Assembly (NCBI GenBank): GCA_026785975.1
Contig: JAJAZB010000284.1
Span: 1 to 32,120, forward strand
DNA from: Cytophagaceae bacterium
Lineage (GTDB): Bacteria; Bacteroidota; Bacteroidia; Cytophagales; Spirosomataceae
DNA length: 32,120 nt
Direction of reading: 5' to 3'
Part shown: piece after piece, positions 8,356-17,265 of the stretch
How positions within the stretch are numbered: the first letter of the stretch is position 1
Layout of the letters: the number at the start of each line of letters is the position of its first letter
Translations under genes and position numbers: made by a program
Notes under the pieces: model-generated
Seen by the model: the letters and a program-made list of their open reading frames with translations, nothing else
Told to the model about the DNA's origin: nothing
Database searches by the model: none

Positions 8356-9621
8356 TTATTCATCGGCCAGGGTTTGCGAAATATTGATGCGGTAAATGCC
8401 CAGCGAAGGTAGCGCCGCCGCCAGCAGACCAATCAGCACCGTGCCCACCAGCAGCCAGCCCTCCTCGGGCAACAGCGTAAGGGCGTTGAGGTCGTAGTGG
8501 AAATTGTCCTCGACGTTTCGGCCCAGAATCCCCAGACCCAACCGGCTCAGCAGAATTCCCGCCGCGAAACCAATCAGGCTAATCATCAGCCCTTCGAGCA
8601 GGAGAAGCAGAAACAATTTTGCCCGCGTTGCCCCCATCGAAAGCATCAGGGCCATTTCGTAGCGACGCTCTTTCAAGGAATTGTAAAGCGAAACAAACAC
8701 GCTGATGCCCGAAATGATGATGATGGCCAGCGCGATGTACTGCAAGGTGTCGATGCCAAAACCGAGCAGCGTAAACAGGCGGTTGATTTCGATAGCGGGC
8801 GAAGCAGCCTGTAATTTTGAATTTTCGTTGATGGCGCGGGGCAGCGTGAGTTTGGCCAGCGGGCTGCGCACTTTCACGAGCAACGCGGTAATTTCCTGAC
8901 CAGGATCGTCGGTGGGGCCTGTTTCCGGGCCGGAATTTTTATCGGGTTCCTCCGGGGCAATCATCATCGGCATACTCACGCGGGGAGTAGTCGCCGCGCC
9001 GCCCTCTTCTCCGTGAATCGCCCAGACGCTTTCGACGGGGGTTAAAATCAACTGGTCAGCCACGGAATTGCTGTTTTCCAGAATGCCCACCACGCGGTAT
9101 TTCTTGTCGCCGTGCTCGTCGCCACCCGCATCCAAGCCGTGCGAACCGGCGAACTGATCGCCCGGTTTCAGGCCCGTCAATCGGGCTACTTTTGCCCCCA
9201 CCACCGCGTCGAGTGCCTGGCTGAACACGCGCCCCTGGCCAACTTTAGCCCCGTAATGCGTCAGGTATTTGGCGTTGGTCCCCACAATGCGGTAGCCTTT
9301 GAAATTGTCGCCCAGGGCCAGTGGAATGGCGTCTTTGATGAGCGGGTTGCGGGTGAGGCGGGTGGCTTCGGCCAGCGAAATATTGCCCGTTGGTGCGTCG
9401 ATTTGGTAAATGCTCGACAAAATCAATTGCAAGGGACTGCCTTTGGCCCCGATGACGAGGTCGACGCCCCGCACGTTTTTGGTGAATTGTTCGCTCAACT
9501 GTTTATTCAAAATTAGCAGCAGCGAAATGATCGTCACGCCCAGCGCCATGAGCAATCCGCTGAGGAAACTGCTCTAACTTTTGTCGCGAAGGTTCGCCCA
9601 GGAGATGCGGAGGAGGTTCAT
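8356..9621 (-). pseudogene. ABC transporter permease (FtsX/MacB-like) with an in-frame amber codon at 9574-9576
   Basis: Reading from ATG 9619-9621: MNLLRISWANLRDKS*SSFLSGLLMALGVTIISLLLILNKQL...; the body is otherwise intact. May still be expressed from an internal start (TTG 9555 or ATG 9549). Confidence 0.7.
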
Positions 9622-9689
9622 GGAGGAGGGGGCAGAATACCTATTTTCCGAACGGTTTAATCGACTGGTTTACGTTTTGTTTGACAGGG

Positions 9690-9770
9690 AGCCTCACCCA
9701 ACCCTCTCCGGTGGAGAGGGCTTCACTGGTCAGAAAAAGCCCCCTCCGGTGGAGAGGGTTGGGTGAGGCT
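9690..9770. repeat. Inverted-repeat element with 20-bp outer arms (9690-9709 / 9751-9770) and internal CCCTCTCC-GGT-GGAGAGGG hairpins
   Basis: AGCCTCACCCAACCCTCTCC is the exact reverse complement of GGAGAGGGTTGGGTGAGGCT. Confidence 0.85.
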
Positions 9771-9771
9771 C

Positions 9772-10398
9772 TCAAAGGCTAATCTGCTGCGCTACCCGGT
9801 TTTTCAGCCGCTGATCGTGGGTGACGATCACTAAACTGGCTTCGACCTCGTGGGCCTGCTGAGCTAGTAAATCCATCACGCGGTCGCAATTTTCATCGTC
9901 GAGGTTCGAGGTCGGTTCATCGGCCAGCAACACGCGGGCGCGGTTCATCAGGGCGCGGGCAATCCCCACGCGCTGTTGTTCGCCGAGGCTGAGCCGGGTC
10001 GTTTTTTTTGTCAAATAGTCGGCAAAACCCAGTCGCTCGGCCAGTTGCCGGGCACGGGTGCGGTCGGGCTTCAGCCTGGCCAGGTAGTTGGCCAGCAGCA
10101 AGTTATCGAGTACATTCAAGGCATGGACAAAGTGCGGCCGCTGGTACACAATACCGATATTTTTGGCCCGAAACCCCACCGTATCAGCCCCGGTAAGCTG
10201 GCTCAGGTCCGTGCCGTTGACGAGTATGTTGCCGCTTTCAGGGGTCAGTAGCAGGGCCAGCAGGTGGAGTAGGGTGGTTTTGCCCCGGCCCGATTGCCCC
10301 AGAATCAGGAGCGTATCGTCGTCGGCGCAACGCAGGTTGGGGAAGGCAAACCGCTTTTGGGAGTCGTAGGAAAAGGTCAGGTTATGAGTCTCAATCAT
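9772..10398 (-). CDS. ABC transporter ATP-binding protein (LolD/MacB-like)
   Basis: Walker A GQSGRGKTT, signature LSLGEQQRV, Walker B VLLADEPTSN; start set at MIETHNLTFSY. Confidence 0.9.
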   Translation of the reverse strand: MIETHNLTFSYDSQKRFAFPNLRCADDDTLLILGQSGRGKTTLLHLLALLLTPESGNILVNGTDLSQLTGADTVGFRAKNIGIVYQRPHFVHALNVLDNLLLANYLARLKPDRTRARQLAERLGFADYLTKKTTRLSLGEQQRVGIARALMNRARVLLADEPTSNLDDENCDRVMDLLAQQAHEVEASLVIVTHDQRLKNRVAQQISL

Positions 10399-10517
10399 GC
10401 CAAAACGTATATCGGGCTTCGTTTCAGAAGCCCGGCTCTTTTGACCCACCCGCCGGACGGCTGGCAGCGCTTTTGGGTTTTTCTCAAACTACTCAGTGAA
10501 GCCGCCCGACGGGTCGC

Positions 10518-11132
10518 TCAACTGTCGTAGCTCAACCCGTATTGTTTCAACACGTCGGCGGGTACGCCTTCCCACTGGTTGGGCGTGTTGCCCATATAGC
10601 CCAGGTCGGCGATGCCTATTTTACTGGTGAAAAAGCCTGTCGCCGTGAAGTTGCGCATCAGGTTGAAAAACGCCACGCCCTGGCTGGTGTCGGGCCGGGA
10701 CTTTTCGGGATAAGCAATGTCGTCGACCATAGCCGTTTGCTGGGCTTTGGTGCAGGCCACAAACTGCTTGCCGTAGCGCTTCACGCAGGTGTTGTCGAGC
10801 CAGCGGATACCCCCGCGAAAGGGCGTCTGGTTGCGGGGCTGGTCTTTCGCCATAAATTCGATGAACGCCGGGACGCCCGCCTGCGAGGCCGAACCCGACT
10901 TGGCATCGGCGGGAATAATCATGTCGACCAAAACGGTGACGGTTTGTAGTTCGTGGGGCGTGAAAAATTTCTCCGCCATCAACTTGGCATCACGAATGGC
11001 TTCGAACTTTTGCCGACCGCCGGGCACTTTAATCGGCGTTTCGGGGGGCGCGGGCACGGCGGCTTCAACGGTCGATACCGCCATACCCAGCGAACTCAGG
11101 GTCAGGGCTTTTAAGGAGTCTCTGCGTTTCAT
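10518..11132 (-). CDS. Gluconate 2-dehydrogenase subunit 3 family protein
   Basis: Tat-like N-terminus 'MKRRDSLKALTLSSLG'; 'TPHELQTVTVLVDMIIPADAKSGSASQAGVPAFIEF'; directly downstream of a GMC oxidoreductase. Confidence 0.85.
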   Translation of the reverse strand: MKRRDSLKALTLSSLGMAVSTVEAAVPAPPETPIKVPGGRQKFEAIRDAKLMAEKFFTPHELQTVTVLVDMIIPADAKSGSASQAGVPAFIEFMAKDQPRNQTPFRGGIRWLDNTCVKRYGKQFVACTKAQQTAMVDDIAYPEKSRPDTSQGVAFFNLMRNFTATGFFTSKIGIADLGYMGNTPNQWEGVPADVLKQYGLSYDS

Positions 11133-11148
11133 TTTACGGTTGGTTTAG

Positions 11149-12894
11149 TCAGATGTTTTTCTGTTTTACCTGATCGATCATGTACTCGCTGGTGCGCATC
11201 GAAGCCGCCAGGATGGTCCAGGTGACGTTTTTATCTCCCTGCGAAACGAACGGAGCCGCATCCACGACGAAGAGGTTTTTTACGTCGTGCGCCTGCTGAT
11301 ACTGGTTGAGTGCCGACTTTTTGGGGTCGTTGCCCATCCGCACCGTACCGACTTCGTGGATGATTTTGCCGGGCGCTTCGAGGCCATAGTTGTTTTCGGG
11401 GCCAGGCTTGTTGCCGAGCGGAACGCCGCCCATTTCCGTAATCATTTGCTCAAACGTATCCTGCATGTGTTTGGCCTGCTTCACCTCGTTGTCCGACCAT
11501 TTGTAGTGAAAACGCAGCGTCGGAATGCCGTATTTATCGACCGTGTTGGGGTCGATTTCGCAGTAATTGCTCTCCAATGGGATTGGTTCGCCCCGGCCCG
11601 CCATGCCCACGTAGGCACCGTAAAAACGACGATAATCATCTTTCAAACCGGCCCCGTAGCCCCCGGCGGCTTTCATTTTTCCGTCGCGGGTGGCGTACTT
11701 GCCATTGTTGTTTTCCATGCCAAACCCAAAGCCAAAGCCGGGCATGCCCATACCGCCACCGTACTCGATGTGGTAGCCCCGGGGGAAGTCCAGTTTTTTG
11801 TTGTCCAACCACCAGGGCGTGTACACGTGCATTCCACCGACGCCGTCTTCGTTGTAGCGTTTGCGGTCCATCAAGGCCGGAACGAAGCCACTCCGCGAAG
11901 CTCCCGTGGAGTCGTTGAGGTACTTGCCGACGACACCGCTGGCGTTGGCCAGGCCGGTGGGGAAGCGGCTCGATTTAGAGTTGAGCAATAGCCGGGCCGA
12001 CTCGCAGGTACTGGCCGCGAGTACCACCATTTTGGCGTTAATGGTTTGTTCCTGAAGCGTTTGCGTATCCACGTACGACACGCCCGTGGCCAGCCCCGTG
12101 TTGGGATCGGTCATCACTTCGCGGGCCATCGCTCCGTTGATGAGCGTCACGTTGCCGGTTTTCATCGCCGGTTTCACCAACACCGACGACGACGAAAAGT
12201 CGGCGTACACCTGGCAGCCCCGGCCGCACTGGTTGCAGTAAAAACAGGCCCCGCGCTCGTTGTTGATGGGCTTGGTCAGGATGGAAAGCCGCGAAGGGAA
12301 CACCGGAATTTTGAGGTTTTTCCCCGCTTTCTTAATCATCAACTCGTGCAAACGCGGCTTGGGCGGCGGCAGAAAAATCCCGTCGGGTTCGTTGGGGAAA
12401 TTCTCGACCGAACCAAAAATCCCGATGAGCCGGTCCACCTTGTCGTAGTAGGGCTTCATGTCGTCGTAGCCGATGGGCCAATCGTCGCCGATGCCCGAAA
12501 TGCTCCCCCGCCGGAAATCGTCGGGACCGAAACGCAGCGAAATGCGCCCCCAGTGGTTGGTGCGCCCGCCGAGCATCCGGGAGCGGAACCAGAAAAACTC
12601 GGTGCCCTGCTTGGCCGAGTACGGTTCGCCCTCGATGTCCCAGCCTCCCCAGGCGGCGTCAAAATCGCCGAAAGGCCGGGTGGAACCGGCCCCGCGCCGG
12701 GGCGATTCGTAGGGCCATTTGAGTTGAGTGATGTATTTGGGGTCGGCGGGATCGAAGTAGCCACCGGCTTCGAGCAGCACGACTTTAGCCCCGGCTTTGG
12801 CCAGCGTGTAGGCCGCCATGCCGCCGCCCGCGCCCGAGCCAACGATGCAGACGTCATAGACTTTGGCGGGTTTCTTGATCTGAAAGTCCAGCAT
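11149..12894 (-). CDS. GMC-family oxidoreductase
   Basis: FAD-binding 'YDVCIVGSGAGGGMAAYTLAKAGAKVVLLEAGG' and 'GTVRMGNDPKKSALNQYQQAHDVKNLFVVDAAPFVSQGDKNVTWTILAASMR'. Confidence 0.93.
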   Translation of the reverse strand: MLDFQIKKPAKVYDVCIVGSGAGGGMAAYTLAKAGAKVVLLEAGGYFDPADPKYITQLKWPYESPRRGAGSTRPFGDFDAAWGGWDIEGEPYSAKQGTEFFWFRSRMLGGRTNHWGRISLRFGPDDFRRGSISGIGDDWPIGYDDMKPYYDKVDRLIGIFGSVENFPNEPDGIFLPPPKPRLHELMIKKAGKNLKIPVFPSRLSILTKPINNERGACFYCNQCGRGCQVYADFSSSSVLVKPAMKTGNVTLINGAMAREVMTDPNTGLATGVSYVDTQTLQEQTINAKMVVLAASTCESARLLLNSKSSRFPTGLANASGVVGKYLNDSTGASRSGFVPALMDRKRYNEDGVGGMHVYTPWWLDNKKLDFPRGYHIEYGGGMGMPGFGFGFGMENNNGKYATRDGKMKAAGGYGAGLKDDYRRFYGAYVGMAGRGEPIPLESNYCEIDPNTVDKYGIPTLRFHYKWSDNEVKQAKHMQDTFEQMITEMGGVPLGNKPGPENNYGLEAPGKIIHEVGTVRMGNDPKKSALNQYQQAHDVKNLFVVDAAPFVSQGDKNVTWTILAASMRTSEYMIDQVKQKNI

Positions 12895-13031
12895 GAGGAT
12901 TTAGTGAATAGGTTTAGTTCGTAAACGAGGTCTTAAAAGTAGGAAATTCTGCGGTAGAGTTAGAGAGTCGGGGGAAAAAAGGAAAGGATTCTGATTTTCT
13001 AACTTTAGGAAAGTAAACAGCGCATTTCTTA

Positions 13032-13039
13032 TATTTTTG
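13032..13039 (+). promoter_or_regulatory. Possible Bacteroidota -7 element (TAnnTTTG: TATTTTTG) upstream of the DUF4062-like ORF
   Basis: Motif match 20 bp before the ATG; -33 element not clear. Confidence 0.25.
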
Positions 13040-13058
13040 ACGCTGAACCATTTCGGTC

Positions 13059-13472
13059 ATGCCCGTAACCCGTCAGCCTGTCAAAATCTTCATTGCCTCT
13101 TCTGGTGACCTTGTGCACGAGCGCGACCGTTGCGAATTGCTCCTCGGTCGCATCGGCAAAGAGCACGACCACCTGCACTTGGAGCCAATGCGTTGGGAGA
13201 AAGACCTCGAAAGCGGCAGTGTCCCTACCAACCGCATTCAGGATGCTATCACCCCATTTCTCGATGAGTCTAACTTCGTTTTCCTGCTCTGCTATTCCCG
13301 CATTGGCCCGTATACGCTTGAAGAATATCGCCGTGCCCTCGCTGCCGGGAAGAAGGTTTTTGTGTATTTTAAAACCGAATTTTCCCCCGCTACAAATAGA
13401 GAGAAAAAGGCCTTCAGTAAGGTTATCGATACTCTACCCGAAGATTTTCGAGTTAAAAAGCAAAAAGACTGA
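13059..13472 (+). CDS. DUF4062-like protein, probably 3' truncated
   Basis: 'VKIFIASSGDLVHERDRCELLLGRIG...EPMRWEKDLESGS...IQDAITPFLDESNFVFLLCYSRIGPYTLEEYRRALAAGKKVFVYFKTEF'. Ends abruptly just before IS4-like sequence. Confidence 0.65.
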   Translation: MPVTRQPVKIFIASSGDLVHERDRCELLLGRIGKEHDHLHLEPMRWEKDLESGSVPTNRIQDAITPFLDESNFVFLLCYSRIGPYTLEEYRRALAAGKKVFVYFKTEFSPATNREKKAFSKVIDTLPEDFRVKKQKD

Positions 13473-13510
13473 ACTTTGAAGCGACGAAGCACCAAAACCA
13501 GCCTTTAAGC

Positions 13511-13826
13511 ATGAAAACAATCATCAAATCCCAAGTTATAAATTTCTTAGACAAAGTGCCATTGGCAAAGAATTTAGCCAGAAAAAAAATTTATTTCCTC
13601 TTTCCTGATTGGACTGATAGATAGTAGAAAAATACAATTTAAGGAAATCGCATTACACATAGAGTCAGAAGCGAAACTTGAATCGATTGAACGGACCATC
13701 CAGTCATTTTTTAAAGATTTCGAGTTTGATTATCAGAAAGTGTGTCTGCTGCTGATACTATTTTTGCCTAAGGGCAAATTGGACTTATCCATCGACAGAA
13801 CAGAGTGGGATTTTGGCTGTCACCAA
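13511..13826 (+). pseudogene. N-terminal fragment of an IS4-like DDE transposase, frameshifted and cut off by the ISKra4-like element
   Basis: Spliced reading 'MKTIIKSQVINFLDKVPLAKNLARKKIYFL / FLIGLIDSRKIQFKEIALHIESEAKLESIERTIQSFFKDFEFDYQKVCLLLILFLPKGKLDLSIDRTEWDFGCHQ'; 'LSIDRTEWDFG' is the first catalytic Asp region of this family. Confidence 0.75.
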
Positions 13827-15101
13827 GGGTGTAATTCAAAACTATTCGGGAGCCGAAAAAGCTGCCAGTTGACTATCAAAAATTTGACTCTGACTTAATC
13901 TTCGCTAAATTACTACTCCGTTTAAACCGATAACCAACATGACTAAAGAAGAATTTGTCGCCCTGTCGCTCGAAAAATACGAAGAATTGCAACAACTTAA
14001 TCAAATTGGTGACTTCTACACCTATGAAAAGACATTTGAGCGTATCTGGACTGAATTTGGACGGCAGTCACTGGAAAAAAATATAGGCGAACTGCCCCTG
14101 AATGCTCAAAAAAAAACAGTATTCGAACCCGATACGGTAAAATAGATGTAGCCAAATCACATACATTTAGTGAACCCGTCTTAGGCAGTCGCACCAGTCC
14201 CTATTTACAGGAAAAATTAGTCATGTTAGGGACTCATCAGGTCTTCAGTGAAGTACCTGATTTGGTAGAATCGCTGTTGGGAATCAATGTCAGTCAAAGC
14301 CAGGTGTATCGAAGTGTGCAAACGGGGAGTAAATTAATGGAAGACCCTTGCCTGCCTTCGACTAATTTACAACAGAACCAAGACCAAACTGATAAACCAG
14401 TGTACGGCATGGTCGACGGGTCATTTCTATGTACTGATGCGGGTTGGAAAGAAATAAAAGTGGGGCGGGTTTTTACCGCTACGGCGGATGAATCTACCCC
14501 GTTAAAGTGGACAATGGATCAGTCCGAGTACATAGCTCAACGTGGTCATTATATCGGCTTTACGGAAAAATTTGAGCAACTTCTTCCGCCCGAAAGCCGT
14601 TGTAAAAAGGTGTTTATTACGAATGGTGCATCTTGGATAACCAACTGGCTAACAACTACTTATTCTGACTCTTTGCAGATTCTTGATTTCTACCACGTTT
14701 GCGAAAAATTAGCGTTGGCCTCTCAATTAGCAGGCTGTAAAAAAGATTGGTTTGAACAGCAGAAAGCACTTTTGCTGACGGGCGAAACTAGTGCGGTTTG
14801 TTCAACGATTAAACAATTAAATCGATTTGAGGGGCAGGTAGAGTTGCTGAATTATTTAGAAAAGAACCTATTTCGTATGCGGTATGATGATTACCGACGT
14901 AAAGGGTTAATGATTTCAAGTGGACCGATAGAATCGGCTCATCGCACCGTATTACAAATCCGCATGAAACGTAGCGGTCAGCGATGGTCAGATGGAGGTT
15001 GTGATTCGATGATTAAACTACGAACTGCTTATAGAAGTGCTAAATCATCGCTCATTACCAATGTTCTCAAAAAGCAGGCGGCATAGTTTTGAATTACACC
15101 C
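13827..15101 (+). mobile_element. ISKra4-like insertion sequence (1275 bp) with perfect 18-bp TIRs
   Basis: GGGTGTAATTCAAAACTA at 13827-13844 and its exact reverse complement TAGTTTTGAATTACACCC at 15084-15101; the transposase stop codon overlaps the right TIR. Confidence 0.88.
13939..15086 (+). CDS. ISKra4-like transposase in two overlapping frames (13939-14145 and the -1 frame through 15086)
   Basis: Frame 1 '...ERIWTEFGRQSLEKNIGELPLNAQKK' continues in the -1 frame as 'NSIRTRYGKIDVAKSHTFSEPVLGSRTSPYLQEKLVMLGTHQVFSEV...YGMVDGSFLCTDAGWKEIKVGRVF...GLMISSGPIESAHRTVLQIRMKRSGQRWSDGG'. The switch falls at A9 (14108-14116). Confidence 0.8.
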
Positions 15102-15621
15102 GTACCAATACTACCCATTACGTTCACTCAACTTCATCCAACATTGGCAATGGTTTATCGCACTCCTTTAGCGTAGTGGGTGGCAGTGGTGATATGAGCT
15201 TAGATATCACTGGAGCGAATGGCGGTGATTGTCAAATAAACATCTCTGGGAACACTGGAAGCCGTACTTTACGAATATCTGCTAACACTTCATGCGGTAG
15301 TAATTCAAGAGACGTAATCTTTTATATTCCGTCAGGATACCGCGCTTACTCAAATCCGGTTAAGGACAAACTAACCGTAGAGTTTACGAACGCCGACCTT
15401 CTCGAAGCCTTACCCGATCAACTTGAGATTGTCTCAGAAAAAGAAATGAAAACAGTTCTTACGGTCAATTTACCGGATGTTTTTAGCCAAAAAGCCTTCA
15501 AAAACGGCAAGCAAACCGAGTTTGATATCCGGGAGTTATCCCGTGGCGTGTTACCTCCGGGTCACCAATCCGCGCCAGGTTAAGGAAAAGCAAATCGAAA
15601 TGACCCGGCTACTTTTTGAGT
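15102..15621 (+). pseudogene. C-terminal remnant of a secreted protein with T9SS type A sorting domain; 5' part missing, frameshift near the C-terminus
   Basis: '...GYRAYSNPVKDKLTVEFTNADLLEALPDQLEIVSEKEMKTVLTVNLPD...FDIRELSRGV' then a frame change to 'YLRVTNPRQVKEKQIEMTRLLFE*'. Confidence 0.75.
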
Positions 15622-15633
15622 AAGTTGTTCTAC

Positions 15634-15685
15634 CACAAAAGCCGAACGGTTTCGACGTATACGCCAGAACCGTTCGGCTTTTGTG
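15634..15685. terminator. Bidirectional terminator-like hairpin between convergent genes, 18-bp perfect stem
   Basis: CACAAAAGCCGAACGGTT (15634-15651) and AACCGTTCGGCTTTTGTG (15668-15685), 16-nt loop. Confidence 0.85.
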
Positions 15686-15751
15686 AATCTGGTAATTCCC
15701 TGCTACTGCCGTGGTCTGGAACAGACTGCGATGGTAGCTTTTTTGAACGGA

Positions 15752-16234
15752 TTAAACCGGTAGCGACAGTACCCGCAAGGCCAGCAGCCAACCGATCAGC
15801 GTAAGTAGTTCCCGAATGGAATTCAACCGCACCCACCGGGTCACCATCGCCAACCCGGTTAAGGAAGACGTAGCTTCCGACTTCATTAGTCGGATGGCCG
15901 TTGGAATGAAGTACGCGAACGTGCCCATCCGTTCGAGTAGGGTTACGAGTGCCGCCGCGAGCCACCAGTCGTGCCGTGGGCCGGACGACTGAAAAGCAAT
16001 CACCAGGTTGGCCAGGGTAAGCAAGGTGAGCGGCCCGGTAGTCACGTAGGCCCAGAATCTCAGGCCCGAGTTGGTCTGACGCATGGCCCCACTGTTGACT
16101 TGCAGGCCAGCGGTTGGCGACTTATTGAACCACTGCGGCAGGACGACTCTTGTTTCGTACAAACCAGCCCCACACGCGATACCGAGGTTAATGACGAACG
16201 CCCAAAGGAGCGTTTCGGAAATGGAGGGGACCAT
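15752..16234 (-). CDS. Predicted small integral membrane protein, family not recognised
   Basis: 'MVPSISETLLWAFVINLGIACGAGLYETRVVLPQWF...', several hydrophobic segments; start trimmed from the longer ORF. Confidence 0.6.
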   Translation of the reverse strand: MVPSISETLLWAFVINLGIACGAGLYETRVVLPQWFNKSPTAGLQVNSGAMRQTNSGLRFWAYVTTGPLTLLTLANLVIAFQSSGPRHDWWLAAALVTLLERMGTFAYFIPTAIRLMKSEATSSLTGLAMVTRWVRLNSIRELLTLIGWLLALRVLSLPV

Positions 16235-16343
16235 AGTTTCTTTGAAAAAGGATGATTGCTGAATGAACTGCGAAAAGTAGAGGCGGTTCAGGCTTTCCAG
16301 GTGAAGGCTGTTACGCTGAAAACTGCCCTTGTCGGCGGGCATT

Positions 16344-16370
16344 TCGGGTCCGACGGTACGTCGGACCCGA
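16344..16370. repeat. Hairpin TCGGGTCCGAC-ggtac-GTCGGACCCGA
   Basis: 11-bp perfect stem, 5-nt loop. Confidence 0.85.
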
Positions 16371-16410
16371 CAACCCCCGTTCGCAAAATAATAAACACCT
16401 TCAACGCGCC

Positions 16411-17181
16411 CTACCCATTCAACCAAACCTTGAACGACTCGGCCCGTTCGCGGCTCACAAAGATTTCCTCCTCGGCGGGGCGATGCTTCAACCAAAGCCG
16501 AAGTTTGCCGTTGAAGTGCGGCTCGATGCGCCCGATGGCCGATAACCGACCGAGGTACTTGCGGTTGAGCCGGAAAAATTGGTTCGGATCGAGTTGACGC
16601 TCCAACTCATCGAGGGTTTCGTCGACAATGAATTTGCGCGATTGGGTCGTCACCAGAAAAACCACTTTGTCTTCGGCAAATAAGTAGTCCACCTCGCCTG
16701 TTTCAATGACTTCCAACCGCCCGCCCTGCCGAAGCAGAAACCGACTTTTGTGCGAAACCGGCTTCACGCCGTAGGCCTCGAGCATCCGCCCAAGTTGTTC
16801 GGTCAGAACTGTATTGGGGGGTATCCCGCGCGTTTGCCGGAATTTGTCCAACGCGACGGCCAGTTCTTCTTTTTCGATGGGTTTCAGCAAATAATCCACG
16901 CTGTTAACTTTGAACGCCCGCAGGGCGTACTCGTCGTAAGCGGTCGTGAAAATGACGGGCGCATTAATGGGCCTTTGCTGGAAAATTTCAAAACTCAACC
17001 CATCGGCGAGTTGAATGTCGAGTAGCATCAAATCGGGAGCTGGATGGGCGTCGAGCCAGCGCAGTGTTTCGCGCACACTCTCCGTCTGGCCCACGATTTG
17101 AGCGTCCGGGGCGACTTCCCGCAGCAACGTAGCGAGGCGTTTAGCGGCGAGGGGTTCGTCTTCAACGAGGAGAATAGTCAT
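16411..17181 (-). CDS. LytTR-family response regulator
   Basis: Receiver 'MTILLVEDEPLAAKRL...DLMLLDIQLADG...FTTAYDEYALRAFKVNSVDYLLKPI' plus LytTR 'SRFLLRQGGRLEVIETGEVDYLFAEDKVVFLVT...FFRLNRKYL'. Confidence 0.93.
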   Translation of the reverse strand: MTILLVEDEPLAAKRLATLLREVAPDAQIVGQTESVRETLRWLDAHPAPDLMLLDIQLADGLSFEIFQQRPINAPVIFTTAYDEYALRAFKVNSVDYLLKPIEKEELAVALDKFRQTRGIPPNTVLTEQLGRMLEAYGVKPVSHKSRFLLRQGGRLEVIETGEVDYLFAEDKVVFLVTTQSRKFIVDETLDELERQLDPNQFFRLNRKYLGRLSAIGRIEPHFNGKLRLWLKHRPAEEEIFVSRERAESFKVWLNG

Positions 17182-17194
17182 GGTTCAGTGAGTG

Positions 17195-17263
17195 AATGAA
17201 GGAATGAAAGAATGAGTGAATACAAGAAAGCATTGTATTCACTCATTCTTTCATTCCTTCATT
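17195..17263. repeat. Perfect 30-bp inverted repeat, 9-nt loop, between the response regulator and kinase genes
   Basis: AATGAAGGAATGAAAGAATGAGTGAATACA (17195-17224) and TGTATTCACTCATTCTTTCATTCCTTCATT (17234-17263). Confidence 0.95.
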
Positions 17264-17265
17264 GA

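Noticed and set aside
12046-12924. 292-aa plus-strand ORF opposite the GMC oxidoreductase
   Set aside because: Shadow ORF; the opposing strand has clear FAD-binding and GMC motifs.
13819-15108. Near-identical 7-8-nt flanks of the ISKra4-like element (gtcaccaa / gtaccaa) as a target-site duplication
   Set aside because: They differ by one base insertion and the two flanks belong to different genes, so a chance match is as likely.
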